A DNA stretch of 64,000 bases, taken from positions 132,714,590 to 132,778,589 of the forward strand of contig NC_045437.1 in the NCBI RefSeq assembly GCF_002776525.5. The letters run 5' to 3'. The notes beneath the pieces were generated by a model. The model did no database searches and was not told where the DNA came from. It was given only the letters and a program-made list of their open reading frames with translations. Of this stretch, positions 21,300 through 32,687 are shown one piece after another; the first letter of the stretch is position 1, and the number at the start of each line of letters is the position of its first letter. Made by a program: the position numbers and the translations under genes. Source of the DNA: Piliocolobus tephrosceles. Lineage: Eukaryota > Chordata > Mammalia > Primates > Cercopithecidae.

Positions 21300-21560
21300 A
21301 GAAGTTACCCTTTGTAGAGAACCAGCAAGGTTCCAGGGTGGGCCCTAGGCAACATTATCCGTCTATATTTATAGTTAAAAATCTCTATTGCATTTCATTT
21401 TTATAACTTTCCTGCAGCAGGGGAAAAATGGGTCATCCGCATTTTACATATAGGAAATCTAAGACTCAGATGCCTAAAACTACAAGCTGGTGAGGACCTG
21501 AAATAGACCAGCACCCAGGATTTTGGTCTACAACGTGTATGTCCTTTCCCTTACCCCTTT
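21300..21560. mobile_element. MIR-like sequence
   Basis: 'cattttacatataggaaatctaagactcag' style words and 'gcacccaggattttggtct' fit a diverged MIR. Limits approximate. Confidence 0.5.
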
Positions 21561-21696
21561 CTGCATCTGGAGCTCAAAAAAGAATGAAATAATGGCAGAT
21601 CCTTGAGTCAAGAGACAGCCTCAATCTGGAAAAAAACCCTTCAGTTTTCTTTCTTTGTTTTAGGAGCTTACTTTGCCTTGTCTTGTATGAGTGCTT

Positions 21697-22101
21697 TATT
21701 TATTTATTTAATTTATTTATTTATTTGAGGCAGGGGTCTCATTCTATCACCCAGGTTGGAGTAGAGTAGTCTGATCTCCACTCACTGCAACCTCTGCCTC
21801 CCAGGCTCAAGCAATCCTCACACCTCAGCCTCCCAACGAGTAGCTGGGTCCACAGGTGTGAGCCTCCCGACTCACTGCAACCTTCACCTCACCTCCTAGG
21901 TTCAAGTGATTCTCGTACCTCAGCCTCCCGAATAGCTGGGATAATAGGCATGCACCACCACAACTCACTAATTTTTGGGGGTATATTTTGTCGAGACTGG
22001 GTTTGGCCATGTTGCCCAGGCTCGTCTTGAACTCCTGAGTTCAAGCTATCTGCCCACCTCAACCTCCCAAAGTCCTGGGATTACAGGTGTGAGCCCCGGC
22101 T
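21697..22101 (-). mobile_element. Alu with ~88-bp internal duplication
   Basis: Reverse Alu about 405 bp long. The 'ctcactgcaacct...cctcagcctcccRa.tagctggg' segment occurs twice (about 21780-21850 and 21870-21941). Tail (TTTA)n; 'gtgctYtttat' flanks both sides. Confidence 0.9.
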
Positions 22102-22842
22102 GGTGCTCTTTATTTTTGAAAGACTAAAAACAAAAACAAAAACAAAAAACAACAAACAAACGAAAAGCCCACTTAAGAATGGCTCTCATACAATAGAAGT
22201 GCTTACAGTCACATTTATTCTGCAGGTTTGTTTTTATAGCAATGAATACCAAATCTTCTCTATCCTCAAGATAACAAATGTTGAGTTATGATACTGACAT
22301 GAAAATATGAAGGAAGCACGGAGCGGGAAAATATGTGTGCATTCTTATCTTCCACCGTGAGTTTCTAGATGCTCCTCTACATCAAATGAAACTACTCAGA
22401 CATGATTCACCTGCACATGGTATCTCGAATAGAATATCAATCGTTTTCATTTGGAGAGTATGCTTTGGTTCTGTTTTTTATTTTCACTACGCTCTTTTTA
22501 ATAATACAGGGAAGTAGCTCCATTTTAGAAAGATTTCCATCAAAACAGATAAAAATGAAAGCTTCAGTCCAGGAAACTCAAGTTCAGCTCTCCTGAAATA
22601 TTCCACAACCAGGCATTACTCAAACTACTAGAATGTCAGTATTTCTATCCCTCCACATTGTTACCTTCCTCATGAGTATTAGGAAAGGAGTTTGCCTTTT
22701 CCAGAATCATCTTGACACTGCCTCTTCAAGCTGCTTATTCTCTGGCCACTCCTTCATCTACAAATGTGGTGTGGAGGGGTCTGAGGAGTAGGGCCTCTGA
22801 TTTCCCTTTATCAGTCTGTGTGGAGGGGTACAAAAGAGTTTC
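22102..22842. other. Unique intergenic sequence
   Basis: Begins with an (AAAAAC)n stretch near 22126-22160. No gene recognised. The 60-64-codon frames are unsupported. Confidence 0.5.
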
Positions 22843-23052
22843 GGCCAGAAGCAGTGGCTCACGCCTGTAATTCCAGCACTTTGGGAGGTCGAGGTGGGTG
22901 GCATGCACATGTAGTTCCAGCTACTCAGGAGGCTGAGGTGGGAGAATCCCTTAATCCAGGAGTGGTGAGCTGTGATTGTTCCCCTGAAATCCAGCCTGGG
23001 CAACAGAGTGAGACTCTGTCTCAAAAAAACGAAAAAAACAAAAAAAAAAAAC
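22843..23052 (+). mobile_element. Alu with ~90-bp internal deletion
   Basis: Forward Alu. 'gggaggtcgaggtgggtgg' jumps directly to 'catgcacatgtagttcc', removing the middle, and it ends in an A-rich tail. Confidence 0.9.
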
Positions 23053-23104
23053 ATGCAACTCATTCATGAAAAGACTAAAAAGTTCCCTTTAAAGTTATTT
23101 CCAA

Positions 23105-23438
23105 GCTGGGTGCAGTGGCTCATGCCTGTAATCCCAACACTTTGGGAGGCCGAGAAGGTGAATCACTTGATGTCAGGAGTTCAAGACCAGCCTGGTTAGT
23201 ATGATGAAACCCCATCTCTACTGAAAATACAAAAATTAGCTGGGCGTGGTGGTGCACACCTGTAACCCCAGCTACTCCGGAGGCTAAGGCAGGAGAATTG
23301 CTTGAACCCAGGAGGCAGAGGTTGCAGTGAGCAGAGATCATGCCACTGCACTCCAACCTGGGTGATAGAGTGAGACTCCATCTCAGAAATAACAATAATA
23401 ATAATAATAAATTTAAAATAAATAAATGAATAAAAAAT
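23105..23438 (+). mobile_element. Alu (AluS-type), with (AAT)n tail
   Basis: Full forward Alu. Target duplication 'aaagttatttccaa' at 23091-23104 and about 23439-23452. Confidence 0.95.
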
Positions 23439-23650
23439 AAAGTTATTTCCAAAGGAGGTCGTATACAAAGATAGAAAGGCTGACAGAACTGGAAGATGTT
23501 GATGTTTAGCTTTAAGGTTGTATCTAATCCCTGAGCTACAGTGTTCAGAGTATGCAATTTGCATACTGTGTAAATACCCTGCAAATAGCACAGTTTTTAT
23601 TTATTGCTTGTATCTTTTTGTGTTGCAAAGTATTAATTTGCTATATGTAA

Positions 23651-23936
23651 TTTTTTTTTTTTTTTTTTTTAGCTCTGTCACCAGGCTGGAGTGAAGTGGT
23701 GCAATCTTGGCTCACTGCAACCTCCGCCTCCCGGTTCAAGCGATTGTCCTGCCTCAGCCTCCTGAGTAGCTGGGACTACAGGCACGCGCCACAGCACCCA
23801 GATAATTTTTGTATTTTGAGTAGAGACAGGGTTTCACCATGTTGGCCAGGATGGTCTCGATCTCTTGACCTCGTGATCCGCCCACCTCGGACTTCCAAAG
23901 TGCTGGGATTATAGGCATGAGCCACTAAGCCTGGCC
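23651..23936 (-). mobile_element. Alu (AluS-type)
   Basis: Reverse Alu with a 20-T head. 'tatgtaa' flanks both ends. Confidence 0.94.
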
Positions 23937-24369
23937 TATGTAAATGTTTTTAAAGCATACCACAATATTTTGAAGTCTTCTTTTGTAATTTCCTTATTTT
24001 TTCTTACAAGTAGTCTCTAAAAATGGAAGTGGCCCTGGCTTCTCTCAATATCCGAAAGGCCTTGAGGAAGATACCTGAAAGGTATCTGAAAGACCTTCCT
24101 GAAGAGGAAGAAGAGGAGAAGGTGTTGTGGTTAACAGCTGCAACAACAGTTAGCACACACTGAGCGCTTCTCTGTGCCAGGCACTGGCACGTGTCCTAAC
24201 TTAACTCACATTTATTAGCACATTTAACATGCAGTAATTCATTAAATCCTCAGGACGACCCTATTTAGGCAGGAGAATAAAGGGTCTGGAGGCAGGGAAC
24301 CTAAGGTCTATTCGAACTGACTTTCTAGAACTGAATCAAAAGGAAAACCCCACCTTTCTTCATATAAGA

Positions 24370-24604
24370 ATCCTCACATTCTGATAGAAGAGCACTGCCT
24401 TCCTCTCTGCAAAATTCCACCCTTCCTCATAAGAGATTTTCTTGCCCCAGGCCAGCCCTCTTCCTCCACCAGCTGAAATGTGTTCCCCACAGGGGAAAAA
24501 TAGCCAAGTGTGAGTTAGTCTAGAATAGCACTGAGAAAATTGGCAGGGGGAATTGTTGGTATTCCAGTTGTCCGGTCCTCTTTGGTGTCTCTCTAACATG
24601 GTAG
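24370..24604 (+). repeat. Local duplication, copy A (inside the LTR)
   Basis: About 235 bp, about 97% identical by eye to 25664-25880. Shared unusual words include 'gcactgccttcctctctgc', 'cccacaggggaaaaatagcc' and 'gcagggggaattgttggt'. Homology stops at 'ctctaacatggt'. Confidence 0.93.
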
Positions 24605-24671
24605 TCTCAAGTAACAAAAGGATCAGAGGCTACTCCTTTTGCACTGCCTTGCAGATGAAAAATGGAAAGTA

Positions 24672-24850
24672 CCTCTGACTGGTCCCCTCCTGCAACCAAT
24701 CAGACTGGTTGCAGGCCTAGTCTTCATCTGCGTAGGGGTGTAACTTTGTAACTTCAATTCAGCCTCTGATTGGTCACTTTCCACAAACAATCAGACTGCT
24801 CACAGGCCAGTACTTCAATTACATTGGGTATAAACCAAGTAACCAGTGGG
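24672..24850 (+). repeat. Tandem ~91-bp repeats in LTR U3
   Basis: Copies start at 24672 and 24763 with 'cctctgaYtggtc', each followed by 'caatcagactg' and 'caggcc'. Both carry CCAAT/ATTGG-type boxes. Confidence 0.8.
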
Positions 24851-25304
24851 AAACCTCTAGAGTGTATTTAAACCCCAGAAAATCCTGTAATCAGTGCTCT
24901 TGAGCTGCTAGATCATTCCCACTCAGTGCAGTGTACTTTCATTTCAATAAATCTGTGTTTCCATTGCTTCATTCTTTCATTGTTCTGCTTGTGCATTTTG
25001 TTCAATTATTTGTTCAAAATGCCAAGAACCTGGATGATGACTTGTAGTCAAAACCCTCCACTGGTAACACTATGAAGAAGATATCTCCAATTTACAGATA
25101 AGGAAACTGGAAACTGAGGCACGGCTAGTAAGCAGCTGTGTATCACATTTTACTGAGAGGTTGTTGGAGGAAACTAAGGGGAATTGCAGACTATGGGGAA
25201 ATACTTTAAAACTATATAGAAAGTATAACTTTACAGGGAAAGCACCTAAAAGTTTAAACAAAGGGAGTTTCCTTTTGGGAGCTCTAAGATCTTAACCTTA
25301 TTTC

Positions 25305-25880
25305 TTGATCCTCATATTCTTTTATTTATTTATTTCATTTTCTCTCCTTTTTTTTTTTTTTTTTTTGAGACAGAGTTTCACTCTTGTTGCCCAGGATGGA
25401 CTGCAATGGTTCGATCTCGGCTCACTGCAACCTCTGCCTCCCAGGTTCAAGTGATTCTCCTGCCTCAGTCTCTCGAGTAGCTGGGATTAGAGGCATGTGC
25501 CACCCACACCCAGCTAATTTTATATTTTTAGTGGAGTCAGGATTTCTTCATGTTGGTCAGGCTGGCCTCAAACTCCCGACCTCAAATGATTCACCCGCCT
25601 TGGCCTCCCAAAGTGCTGGGATTACAGGCATGAGCCACTGTGCTCAACAATCCTTATATTCTTATATGAGAGCACTGCCTTCCTCTCTGCAAAATTCCAC
25701 CCTTCTTCATAAGAGATTTTCTTGCCCCAGGCCAGCCCTCTTCCTCCACCAGATGAAATGTGTTCCCCACAGGGGAAAAATAGCCAAGTGTGAGTTAGTC
25801 TAGAATATCACTGAGAAAATTGGCAGGGGGAATTGTTGGTATTCCAGTTGTCCCGTCCTCTTTGGTATGTCTCTAACATG
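25305..25880 (+). repeat. Local duplication, copy B (split by an Alu)
   Basis: Second copy of the U3 segment 24370-24604, at 25307-25320 and 25649-25880. Roughly six substitutions over about 220 bp. An Alu sits near its left end. Sequence after 'catggt' is unrelated to the LTR. Confidence 0.9.
25321..25648 (-). mobile_element. Alu (AluS-type), inserted in duplication copy B
   Basis: Reverse Alu with a T-rich head. 'atccttatattctt' after it matches 'atcctcatattctt' before it. Confidence 0.93.
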
Positions 25881-26589
25881 GTCGGTGACAGTTAAAGATC
25901 TTTGTTCTATCATGGCCTGTCAATATTTGTTGGGTCATACTTGCATCTCCCAAACATTAACATTAAGTGTCAGAGGCAGTTTCGTCTTAACCAACCCACA
26001 GGGATGTCAAGAAAGGTCCTTAAATACTTCATAATTTGCAAATGTATCTTCCTCAACAATGGAGTAGGTGCTATGGAATACTATAGTTAGTTTATTTGAT
26101 TCACTGTCCTCTTCCCTTCAATTTAGGATTCCCTTGGGCAGACTGTCTTCGTCCCCATGACTGCCTGGGATGGGAGGTGGGGTGGTCTTCCAACTCCACC
26201 ACAATGTGAATAAGGTCAGCTGAGATTTTTTTTTTTTTTTTTTTTTTACATACTTTCTCTACGTTGTAATTGACAAATAAAAGAAAGACTCTGGTTAATA
26301 TTCTTCCTGGTCACATTCTATCCCAGCACCAAAACTATTAACAGAGAGTTCCCTGAGGGCCTGGTTGTTATTAAACCCTGCATAAACACTTTCTTTGAGC
26401 CAGGTATCAGGCTCTGATCCTTACCCAGTTAAAAGGTGAAAAATTTCATGTTAATGTTTTATTGTGGTAAACATTACTTGGGGCTGGCCCCAAGGAAAGG
26501 AATCAATCCAGCACTATAAACAATTCAAAGGCAATTTTTAGAATGAAAGCAAGCAATTCTCTAGGAATCCTTTACAATGCCCAGAATAA
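25881..26589. other. Unique intergenic sequence
   Basis: Contains an orphan 22-base T run at 26226-26247. No gene recognised. Confidence 0.5.
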
Positions 26590-26790
26590 CAAGTTAAGTG
26601 TTCCAAACCACTTTTACACCTACTACATTGCTTCAATCTCACAATAACCCAGAAAGGTCATTAGACTTGGCATCATTACCTACATTAAATAGACCAGGAA
26701 ATTGAGACTGGGAGAGTTTCAGTGATTACACAAGGTTACCCAGCTAATTAATCACACAGCAAAGCTTGCTTTCGATATCCTAGTCCAACT
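26590..26790 (-). mobile_element. MIR-like element
   Basis: 'caatctcacaataacccagaaagg', 'accaggaaattgagactggg' and 'caaggttacccagctaatta' follow the MIR pattern. Strand is uncertain. Confidence 0.7.
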
Positions 26791-26922
26791 TTTGCCAAAG
26801 CATTGAAGTTTGCCTTCTTTATATCTGTAAAACATTTTACAATTATTCCCTCTAATGCATAGTTATATTGACAACTTTTTAAATTCCTTTAGTCCTCACA
26901 ACCACCGGGCAGGCAACTATTC

Positions 26923-27232
26923 TTTTTTTTTTTTTTTTTTTTTTTGAGGTGGAGTCTCACTTTTGTTGCCCAGGCTGGAGTGCAATGGCGCAATCTCGGC
27001 TCACTGCAACCTCTGCCTCCTGGGTTCAAGCGATTCTCCTGTCTCAGCCTCCCAAGTAGCTGAGATTACAGCTGCATGCCACCATGCCCAGCTAATTTTT
27101 GTATGTTTAGTAGAGACAGGGTTTTATCATATTGGTCAAGCTGGTCTTGAACTCCCGACCTCAGGTGATCCTCCCGCCTTGGCCTCCCAACCAAAGTGCT
27201 GGGATTACAGGTATGAGCTACTATGCCCAGCC
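26923..27232 (-). mobile_element. Alu (AluS-type)
   Basis: Full reverse Alu with a 23-T head, ending 'gagctactatgcccagcc'. Confidence 0.95.
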
Positions 27233-27240
27233 AAGTATTC

Positions 27241-27545
27241 TTTTTTTTTTTTTTTTTTTTTTTGAGACGGAGTCTCGCTCTGTCGCCCAGGCTGGAGTGC
27301 AGTGGCCGGATCTCAGCTCACTGCAAGCTCCGCCTCCCCGGTTTACGCCATTCTCCTGCCTCAGCCTCCCGAGTAGCTGGGACTAGAGGCGCCCGCCACC
27401 TCGCCCGGCTAGTTTTTTGTATTTTTTAGTAGAGACGGGGTTTCACCATGTTAGCCAGGATGGTCTTGATCTCCTGACCTCGTGATCCGCCCGTCTCGGC
27501 CTCCCAAAGTGCTGGGATTACAGGCTTGAGCCACCGCGCCCGGCC
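27241..27545 (-). mobile_element. AluY, Old World monkey form
   Basis: Reverse AluY with 'gtggccggatctcagctc' and 'cacctcgcccggctagtt'. Target duplication 'aagtattctt' on both sides. Confidence 0.96.
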
Positions 27546-28017
27546 AAGTATTCTTATTATCCCTATTTTATAGATTAGGAAAGCTTACAAAGTTATTCAC
27601 CCACACACCCTTATATAATCACACTTGGAGTGCCCTTCTGGCACCTTAGGGTGTTCAGTGTTGCGTTAATCAAGATTACAAATTTGAGATCCTGGAATGA
27701 TCTCTGAAACAAATGTGCTCGAAGGGAAAGGAGCAAAGGTTCTTAATATAAACCAGGAGCCAGCAAAAATTCTAGTGATTATTATTAACATTAGGAATAA
27801 CTCCTGAGAGTTACCGATTAATTTTTAACCAAGTACCAAAATAATTCACTGGAAAAAGAATAGTCTACTCAAGAAGTGGTGCAGGAACAACTGGATGTCC
27901 ACATGCAAAAGAATGGAGTTGGGTCCCTACTTCATAGCATATATAAATATTAGTTCAAAATGGATCAAGGAACTTAATATAAGAACTAAAACTACAAAAC
28001 TCTTAAAAGAAATGTAG

Positions 28018-28323
28018 GGCCGGGCGCAGTGGTTCACGCCTGTAATCCTAGCACTTTGAGAGACCAAGGCAGATGGATTGCCTGAGCTCAGGAGTCCAAG
28101 ACCAGCCTGGCCAACTTAGTGAAACCCCGACTTTACTGAAAATACAAAAATTTGCTGGGTGTGGTGGTGTCCATCTGTAGTTTCAGCTACTTGGGAAGCT
28201 GAGGCAGAAGAATTGCTTGAACTCAGGAGGCTGAGGTTGCAGCGAGCCAAGATCTCACCACTGCACTCCAGGCTGGGCAAAAGAGCAGGACTCTGTCTCA
28301 CAAATATATAAATAAATAAATAA
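28018..28323 (+). mobile_element. Alu (AluS-type), with (AAAT)n tail
   Basis: Forward Alu 'ggccgggcgcagtggttc' to (AAAT)n, directly followed by another Alu. Confidence 0.95.
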
Positions 28324-28611
28324 GGCAGGGTGCATGATGGCTCACGCCTGTAATCCCTGCAGTTTGGGAGGCTGAAGAGGGCAGATCACCTGAGGTTGGG
28401 AGTTCAAGACCAACCTGACCAAAACGGAGAAACCCCATCTCTACTAAAAATATAAAATTATAGCTGGGCATGGTGGTGGGTGCCTTTAATCCCAGCTTCT
28501 CGGGAGGCTGAGGCAGAAGAATCACTTGAACCTGGGAGGTGGAGGTTGCAGTGAGCCAAGATCACGCCATTGCACTCCAGTCTAGGCAACAAGAGCAGGG
28601 AAAAAAAAAAA
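28324..28611 (+). mobile_element. Alu (AluS-type)
   Basis: Forward Alu 'ggcagggtgcatgatggctc' to an A tail. It may have used the previous Alu's tail as its target. Confidence 0.94.
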
Positions 28612-28736
28612 GTACAAATGGCAAATAAGCACATAAAAAGATATTCAACATCACTAACCATCAGGGAAACATAAATGAAAACCACAATGAGATACTACTT
28701 CACATCTACCAATAAAAAAGACAGATGATAGTAAGT

Positions 28737-28781
28737 TCTCTTTTCTCTTTTTCATTTCTTTTCTTTTCTTTTTTTTTTTAA
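28737..28781 (-). repeat. Pyrimidine-rich (TTTTC)n tract
   Basis: Short CT-rich low-complexity run inside the L1. Confidence 0.8.
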
Positions 28782-28920
28782 CCTCATGATGCAACAGTAG
28801 ATAATATGTTGTAACCAGGATGTGGAGAAATTAAAACCCTCATACATTGCTGGGAAGAATGTAAAATGGTAATGCTACTTTGTAAATCAATCTGGCAGCT
28901 ACTCAAAAACGTAAATATAG

Positions 28921-29023
28921 ACTCCAGAGGCTGAGGTAGGAGGATTGCTTGAACCCAGGAGTTTGAGGCCAGCCTGGATAACATAGCAAGCCCTTGTCTC
29001 TAAAACACAAACAAGCAAAAACA
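28921..29023 (+). mobile_element. Alu monomer fragment
   Basis: Begins inside the arm at 'ctccagaggctgaggtagg' and ends with an A/C-rich tail. Inserted in L1 ORF2 sequence. Confidence 0.8.
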
Positions 29024-29177
29024 CAGAGTTACCATGTGACCTATCCGTTCCATTTGTAGGTACACAGTCAAGAGAACTGAAAACATTTCTGCAGAAAAAT
29101 TTGTACACAAATGTTCAGAGAAGCATTATTCATAGTAGCCAAAAAGTAGAACCCAAAAGTATATCAATGGCTGCATG

Positions 29178-29511
29178 GGCTGGGTATGGTGGCTTGTGCC
29201 TATAATCCCAGCACTTGGGAGGCTGAGGCAAGAGGATTGCTTGAGGTCAGGAGTTCAAGACCAGTTTAGGCAACATAGCCAGAATATGTTTTAGAGATCT
29301 TGTTTCTAAAAAAAAAAAAATTTTTAATTAGCCAGGTGTGGTGGTGGTGTGGGCCTGTAGTCCTAGGAGTACTGGGAAGTTGAGGTGGGAGGATTGCTTG
29401 AGTCCAGGATTTTGAAGCTGCAGTGAGCTATGATTGCACCACTTACTCCAGCCTGGGTGACAGAGCTAGACCTTGTCTCTGAAAAAAATTTTTTAATGAA
29501 ATAAAATAAAA
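29178..29511 (+). mobile_element. AluJ
   Basis: Forward old-form Alu ('gtgagctatgattgcaccac') with an A/T tail. 'tgcatggg' flanks it. Confidence 0.9.
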
Positions 29512-29522
29512 ACTGATGCATG

Positions 29523-29827
29523 GGACAGGGCACAGTGGCTCATGCCTATAATCCCAACACTTTGGGAGGTCGAGGTGGTGGATCACTTGAGATCAGGAGT
29601 TTGAGACCAGGCTGGGCATCATGGCAAAACCCTGTCTCTACTACAAATACCAAGAAAAAAAAATTAACTGGGCACAATGGCACAGGTCTGTAGTCCCAGC
29701 TACTTGGGAGGCTTAGGCAGGAGAATTGCTTGAACCCAGGAGGTGGAGTCTGCAGTGAGCTGAGACTGCACCACTACACTGCAGCCTAGGTGATGGAGTG
29801 AGACTCCATCTCAAAAAAAAAAAAAAA
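29523..29827 (+). mobile_element. Alu (AluS-type)
   Basis: Forward Alu 'ggacagggcacagtggctc' to a 15-A tail. Confidence 0.94.
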
Positions 29828-29942
29828 GATTCACGGATTAAACAAAGTATGGATATCATACATTGGAATAATAATCATACATAAAAGAGAAATGAAGTAC
29901 TGATACACGCTACAGCATGCATGAATCTTGAAAACATCACCC

Positions 29943-30264
29943 GCCGGGCGCGGTGGCTCAAGCCTGTAATCCCAGCACTTTGGGAGGCTGAGATGGGCAG
30001 ATCACGAGGTCAGGAGATCGAGACCATCCTGGCTAACACGGTGAAACCCTGTCTCTACTAAAAAATACAAAAAAAAAAAAAAAACTAGCCGGGCGAGGTG
30101 GCGGGCGCCTGTAGTCCCAGCTACTCCGGAGGCTGAGGCAGGAGAATGGTGTAAACCCGGGAGGCGGAGCTTGCAGTGAGCTGGGATCCGGCCACTGCAC
30201 TCCAGCCTGGGCGACAGAGCGGGACTCCATCTCAAAAAATAAATAAATAAATAAAATAAAAAAA
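29943..30264 (+). mobile_element. AluY, Old World monkey form
   Basis: Forward AluY ('gccgggcgaggtggcgggcg', 'gtaaacccgggagg'). Exact target duplication 'gaaaacatcaccc' at 29930-29942 and 30265-30277. Confidence 0.97.
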
Positions 30265-30580
30265 GAAAACATCACCCTTAGTGCAAGAAGCCAGACACAA
30301 AATACCACATATTATGTAATTCCATTTATATAAACTGTCCAGAATAGGCACATCTATAGAGATAGAAAGTATACTAATGATTGCTAGGTGTTGGGGGGAA
30401 AGAGGGAATGGAGGTAACTGCTAATGGATATTGGTTTTGAAGGGAAGGTCATGATAATGTTCTGAAATTAGATAATGAAGTGGTTTCATACTTCATGAAT
30501 ATACTAAAAAAAATCACGGAATTGTCACAAGAATGAATTTTATCATATGTGAATTATGTCTCAATTTCTATAAAAGTAAC

Positions 30581-31079
30581 TTCTGGCTTCTTACAGGTGC
30601 TACATTAAGGAAAACAAATCATTAATTCAGGGCATCTAAGCTCATTATCAGAGACCCAAGTAAGGAAAGAAAAATGCTCAGCAAATCATCAGGGAGACCA
30701 GATTGGTTCTTCCAACTCTAGAAGCATTCTAATAGCATCCATGCCAATCTCTAGTGAGTACGCATTTACACTTTATACAATGACTAGCCCCAAAGTGACA
30801 CTGTGGCTGAAATCTACCTTCACAATTCTCTTCCTCACTAATCTTCCTACTTCAGTCTTTCAGGCATTTCCTCTGCAGCATCAGAAAGAAGAAAGGTCAA
30901 GTTTATGATTCATTCACAGATAAGTGAACTTAATTCTGCATATTTTACTATTTTACTGAGCACTTGGGAAGTGCTGGACATTTGCTGGACACTAGGGAAT
31001 CAGCTGTAATCAGGATGGCCATGCCTTTGCCTTCAAGGAGCTTATATTCTTATATGAAAGACAGATAAAAACTATAGTA
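30581..31079. other. Unique sequence with a possible ancient repeat
   Basis: The right part ('gctggacactagggaatcagc', 'cttcaaggagcttatattc') resembles the same uncertain old repeat family as 12605-12985. No gene seen. Confidence 0.4.
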
Positions 31080-31304
31080 GGCTGGGCACAGTGGCTAGTG
31101 CCTGTAATCCCAGCACTTTGGGAGGCTGAGGCAGATGGGTCGTTTGAGTCCAGAAGTTCAAGACCAGCCCAGGCAACATGGCAAAACCCAGTCTCTACCA
31201 AAAGTACAAAAAATTAGCCGGGCATGGTGGTGCGTGCCTGTAGTCCCAGTTCCTTAGGAGGCTGAGGTAGGAGGATCACTTGAGCCTGGGAGGTGAAGGT
31301 TGCA
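31080..31304 (+). mobile_element. Alu, 3' truncated
   Basis: Forward Alu 'ggctgggcacagtggctag' that stops at 'gtgaaggttgca' with no A tail. The 3' third was lost by a later deletion. Confidence 0.9.
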
Positions 31305-32099
31305 TAAGGCCTAGCCAGGTATTTGTTTTTCAAAGTCATTAGGTTTTGGGATGGTCTCTTTCACAACAATAGATACCTGAAACAGGAGGTAATGGCATCA
31401 CAAGTGCCTCCACATCCTTGATAATACCCTTAACCCTAACCTTGCCTCCACAAATAGTTCCTTCCCTTCATTCTGTTCAATAAAACCCTTTTGAGTTCTG
31501 TTTTCTGCTGTGGCCCTGCCTAATATAAGCAAATTAATAAATTAATTATATAATCACAGATATTTGTTGGTACCAGGATGAAAATACATTAGGCTACTGT
31601 GACAGGGAATGACAGAGAAAACCAACCTCAGGCAGAATAGCTAGGGAAGACCTTTCTGACTCACTCTGTCAGAGTCAGTTTACATCGAGAGCAAAGAGGC
31701 AGATGGAAACACAGTGCTAGAGTAAGCAAGGTGGTGGCAATCCCACCGGAGGAACCCACTTCCGATGTAAGTCATTCTTTTTCTTTTTGGTATCTCTGCC
31801 ATGGGCCACTGAACTAGCGTCTGCAACTGCTTTCAGATCTCTGGGTATATCATTCATTTCATTCTATTAGGCAAAGTATTTGAAGCAGAAGAAAAACAAA
31901 GGGAATGACTCCTTCCCCGGACGCCTGCCTTCCATCTCCCAATACACCTAAAAGTGCAGTTTCGACAGGTCCAAGCTATACTGACCAAGAAGAAATAGAA
32001 CTGAAAAACAGGAGTGATATTAAAAGGGATTTCTACAGAAGGTATAAAAACACAGGTTGGCCTCAACTATAAACACTTTGAAATCAAAGCAACTTATTT
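31305..32099. other. Unique or eroded repeat sequence
   Basis: Contains 'ttcaataaaacccttttgagttc' near 31475, which resembles an LTR polyadenylation region. No family can be named and no gene is seen. Confidence 0.4.
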
Positions 32100-32319
32100 T
32101 TATCAATCCAGTTGACAAGCATTCCAAAGAGCAATGGCATCCAGTGCTCGTGAGGATGTGACAAAACAGGCTTTTCACTTGCTGAGAGTGAGAACTGCCC
32201 TATTACTTCTCTGGTATATGTTCTGCCAATATCCAATTAAATAAACACAAATCTTCCCCATACCCTCTTTCAAGAATCTATTCTAAATATCATATGTAAA
32301 GATAAAAGTAGAAACATCC

Positions 32320-32619
32320 TTTTTTTTTTTTTTTTTGAAATGGAGTCTCATTCTGTCGCCCAGGCTGGAATGCGGTGGTGCGATCTCGGCTCACTGCAAC
32401 CTCCACCTCCCAGGTTCAAGCGATTCTCCTTCCTCAGTCTCCTGAAGTAGCTGCGATTACAGGCATGTGGCACCATGCCCGGATAATTTTTGTATTTTTA
32501 GTAGGGACCGTGTTTCACCATGTTGCCCACTCTGGTCTCAAACCCCTGACCTCAGATGATTCACCCATCTTGGCCTCCCAAAGTGCTGGGATTACAGGCG
32601 TGAGCCATTGCAACCAGCC
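32320..32619 (-). mobile_element. Alu (AluS-type)
   Basis: Full reverse Alu, 'gaaatggagtctcattctg' to 'gagccattgcaaccagcc'. Confidence 0.95.
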
Positions 32620-32687
32620 AAGAAATATTTATTTTATTGCAACATTATTTACCATAGCAAAGCCAAAAAATGGAAATAATCTGACTT

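Larger units (their letters stand above)
24265..25069 (+). mobile_element. Solo LTR, class I ERV type (805 bp)
   Basis: Inserted in a MIR with a 4-bp duplication 'ctat' (24261-24264 and 25070-25073), the usual size for gammaretrovirus-like elements. It ends 'ggtaaca'. The U3 part holds two ~91-bp CCAAT-rich repeats, a TATA-like 'tatttaaa' at 24865 and a polyadenylation signal AATAAA at 24946-24951, followed by a U5-like T-rich end. The orientation is plus. No internal viral region is present. The family is not named with confidence. Confidence 0.8.
24140..25160 (+). mobile_element. MIR, split by an 805-bp LTR
   Basis: 24140-24264 ('cacactgagcgcttctctgtgcc', 'attaaatcctcaggacgacc') and 25070-25160 ('gaagaagatatctccaatttacagataagg') join across the LTR to give a normal MIR, with 'ctat' duplicated at the junctions. 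Confidence 0.8.
26860..27620 (+). mobile_element. MIR, split by two Alus
   Basis: 26860-26922 ('agtcctcacaaccaccgggcagg') and 27546-27620 ('ttattatccctattttatagattagg') are the two sides of one MIR. Confidence 0.7.
27840..30580 (+). mobile_element. L1M LINE: end of ORF2 plus 3' UTR, split by Alus
   Basis: 'ggaacaactggatgtccacatg', 'caaaatggatcaaggaactt', 'gggaaacataaatgaaaacc', 'aggatgtggagaaattaaaacc', 'cattattcatagtagccaaaaag' and, after the last Alu, 'tgattgctaggtgttgggggg' follow L1 ORF2 C-terminal to 3' order on the + strand. Frames are broken by stops and Alus. Confidence 0.85.

Noticed and set aside
24070..24086. Perfect small hairpin gatacc-tgaaa-ggtatc
   Set aside because: Six-base stem with no associated gene or T run; expected by chance in 64 kb.
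27840..30580. L1 ORF2-like sequence considered as coding
   Set aside because: Old L1 with many stops, frameshifts and Alu insertions; no intact reverse transcriptase.
31429..31442. Telomere-like 'ttaaccctaacctt'
   Set aside because: Barely two units of TTAGGG; no array, so a chance match.
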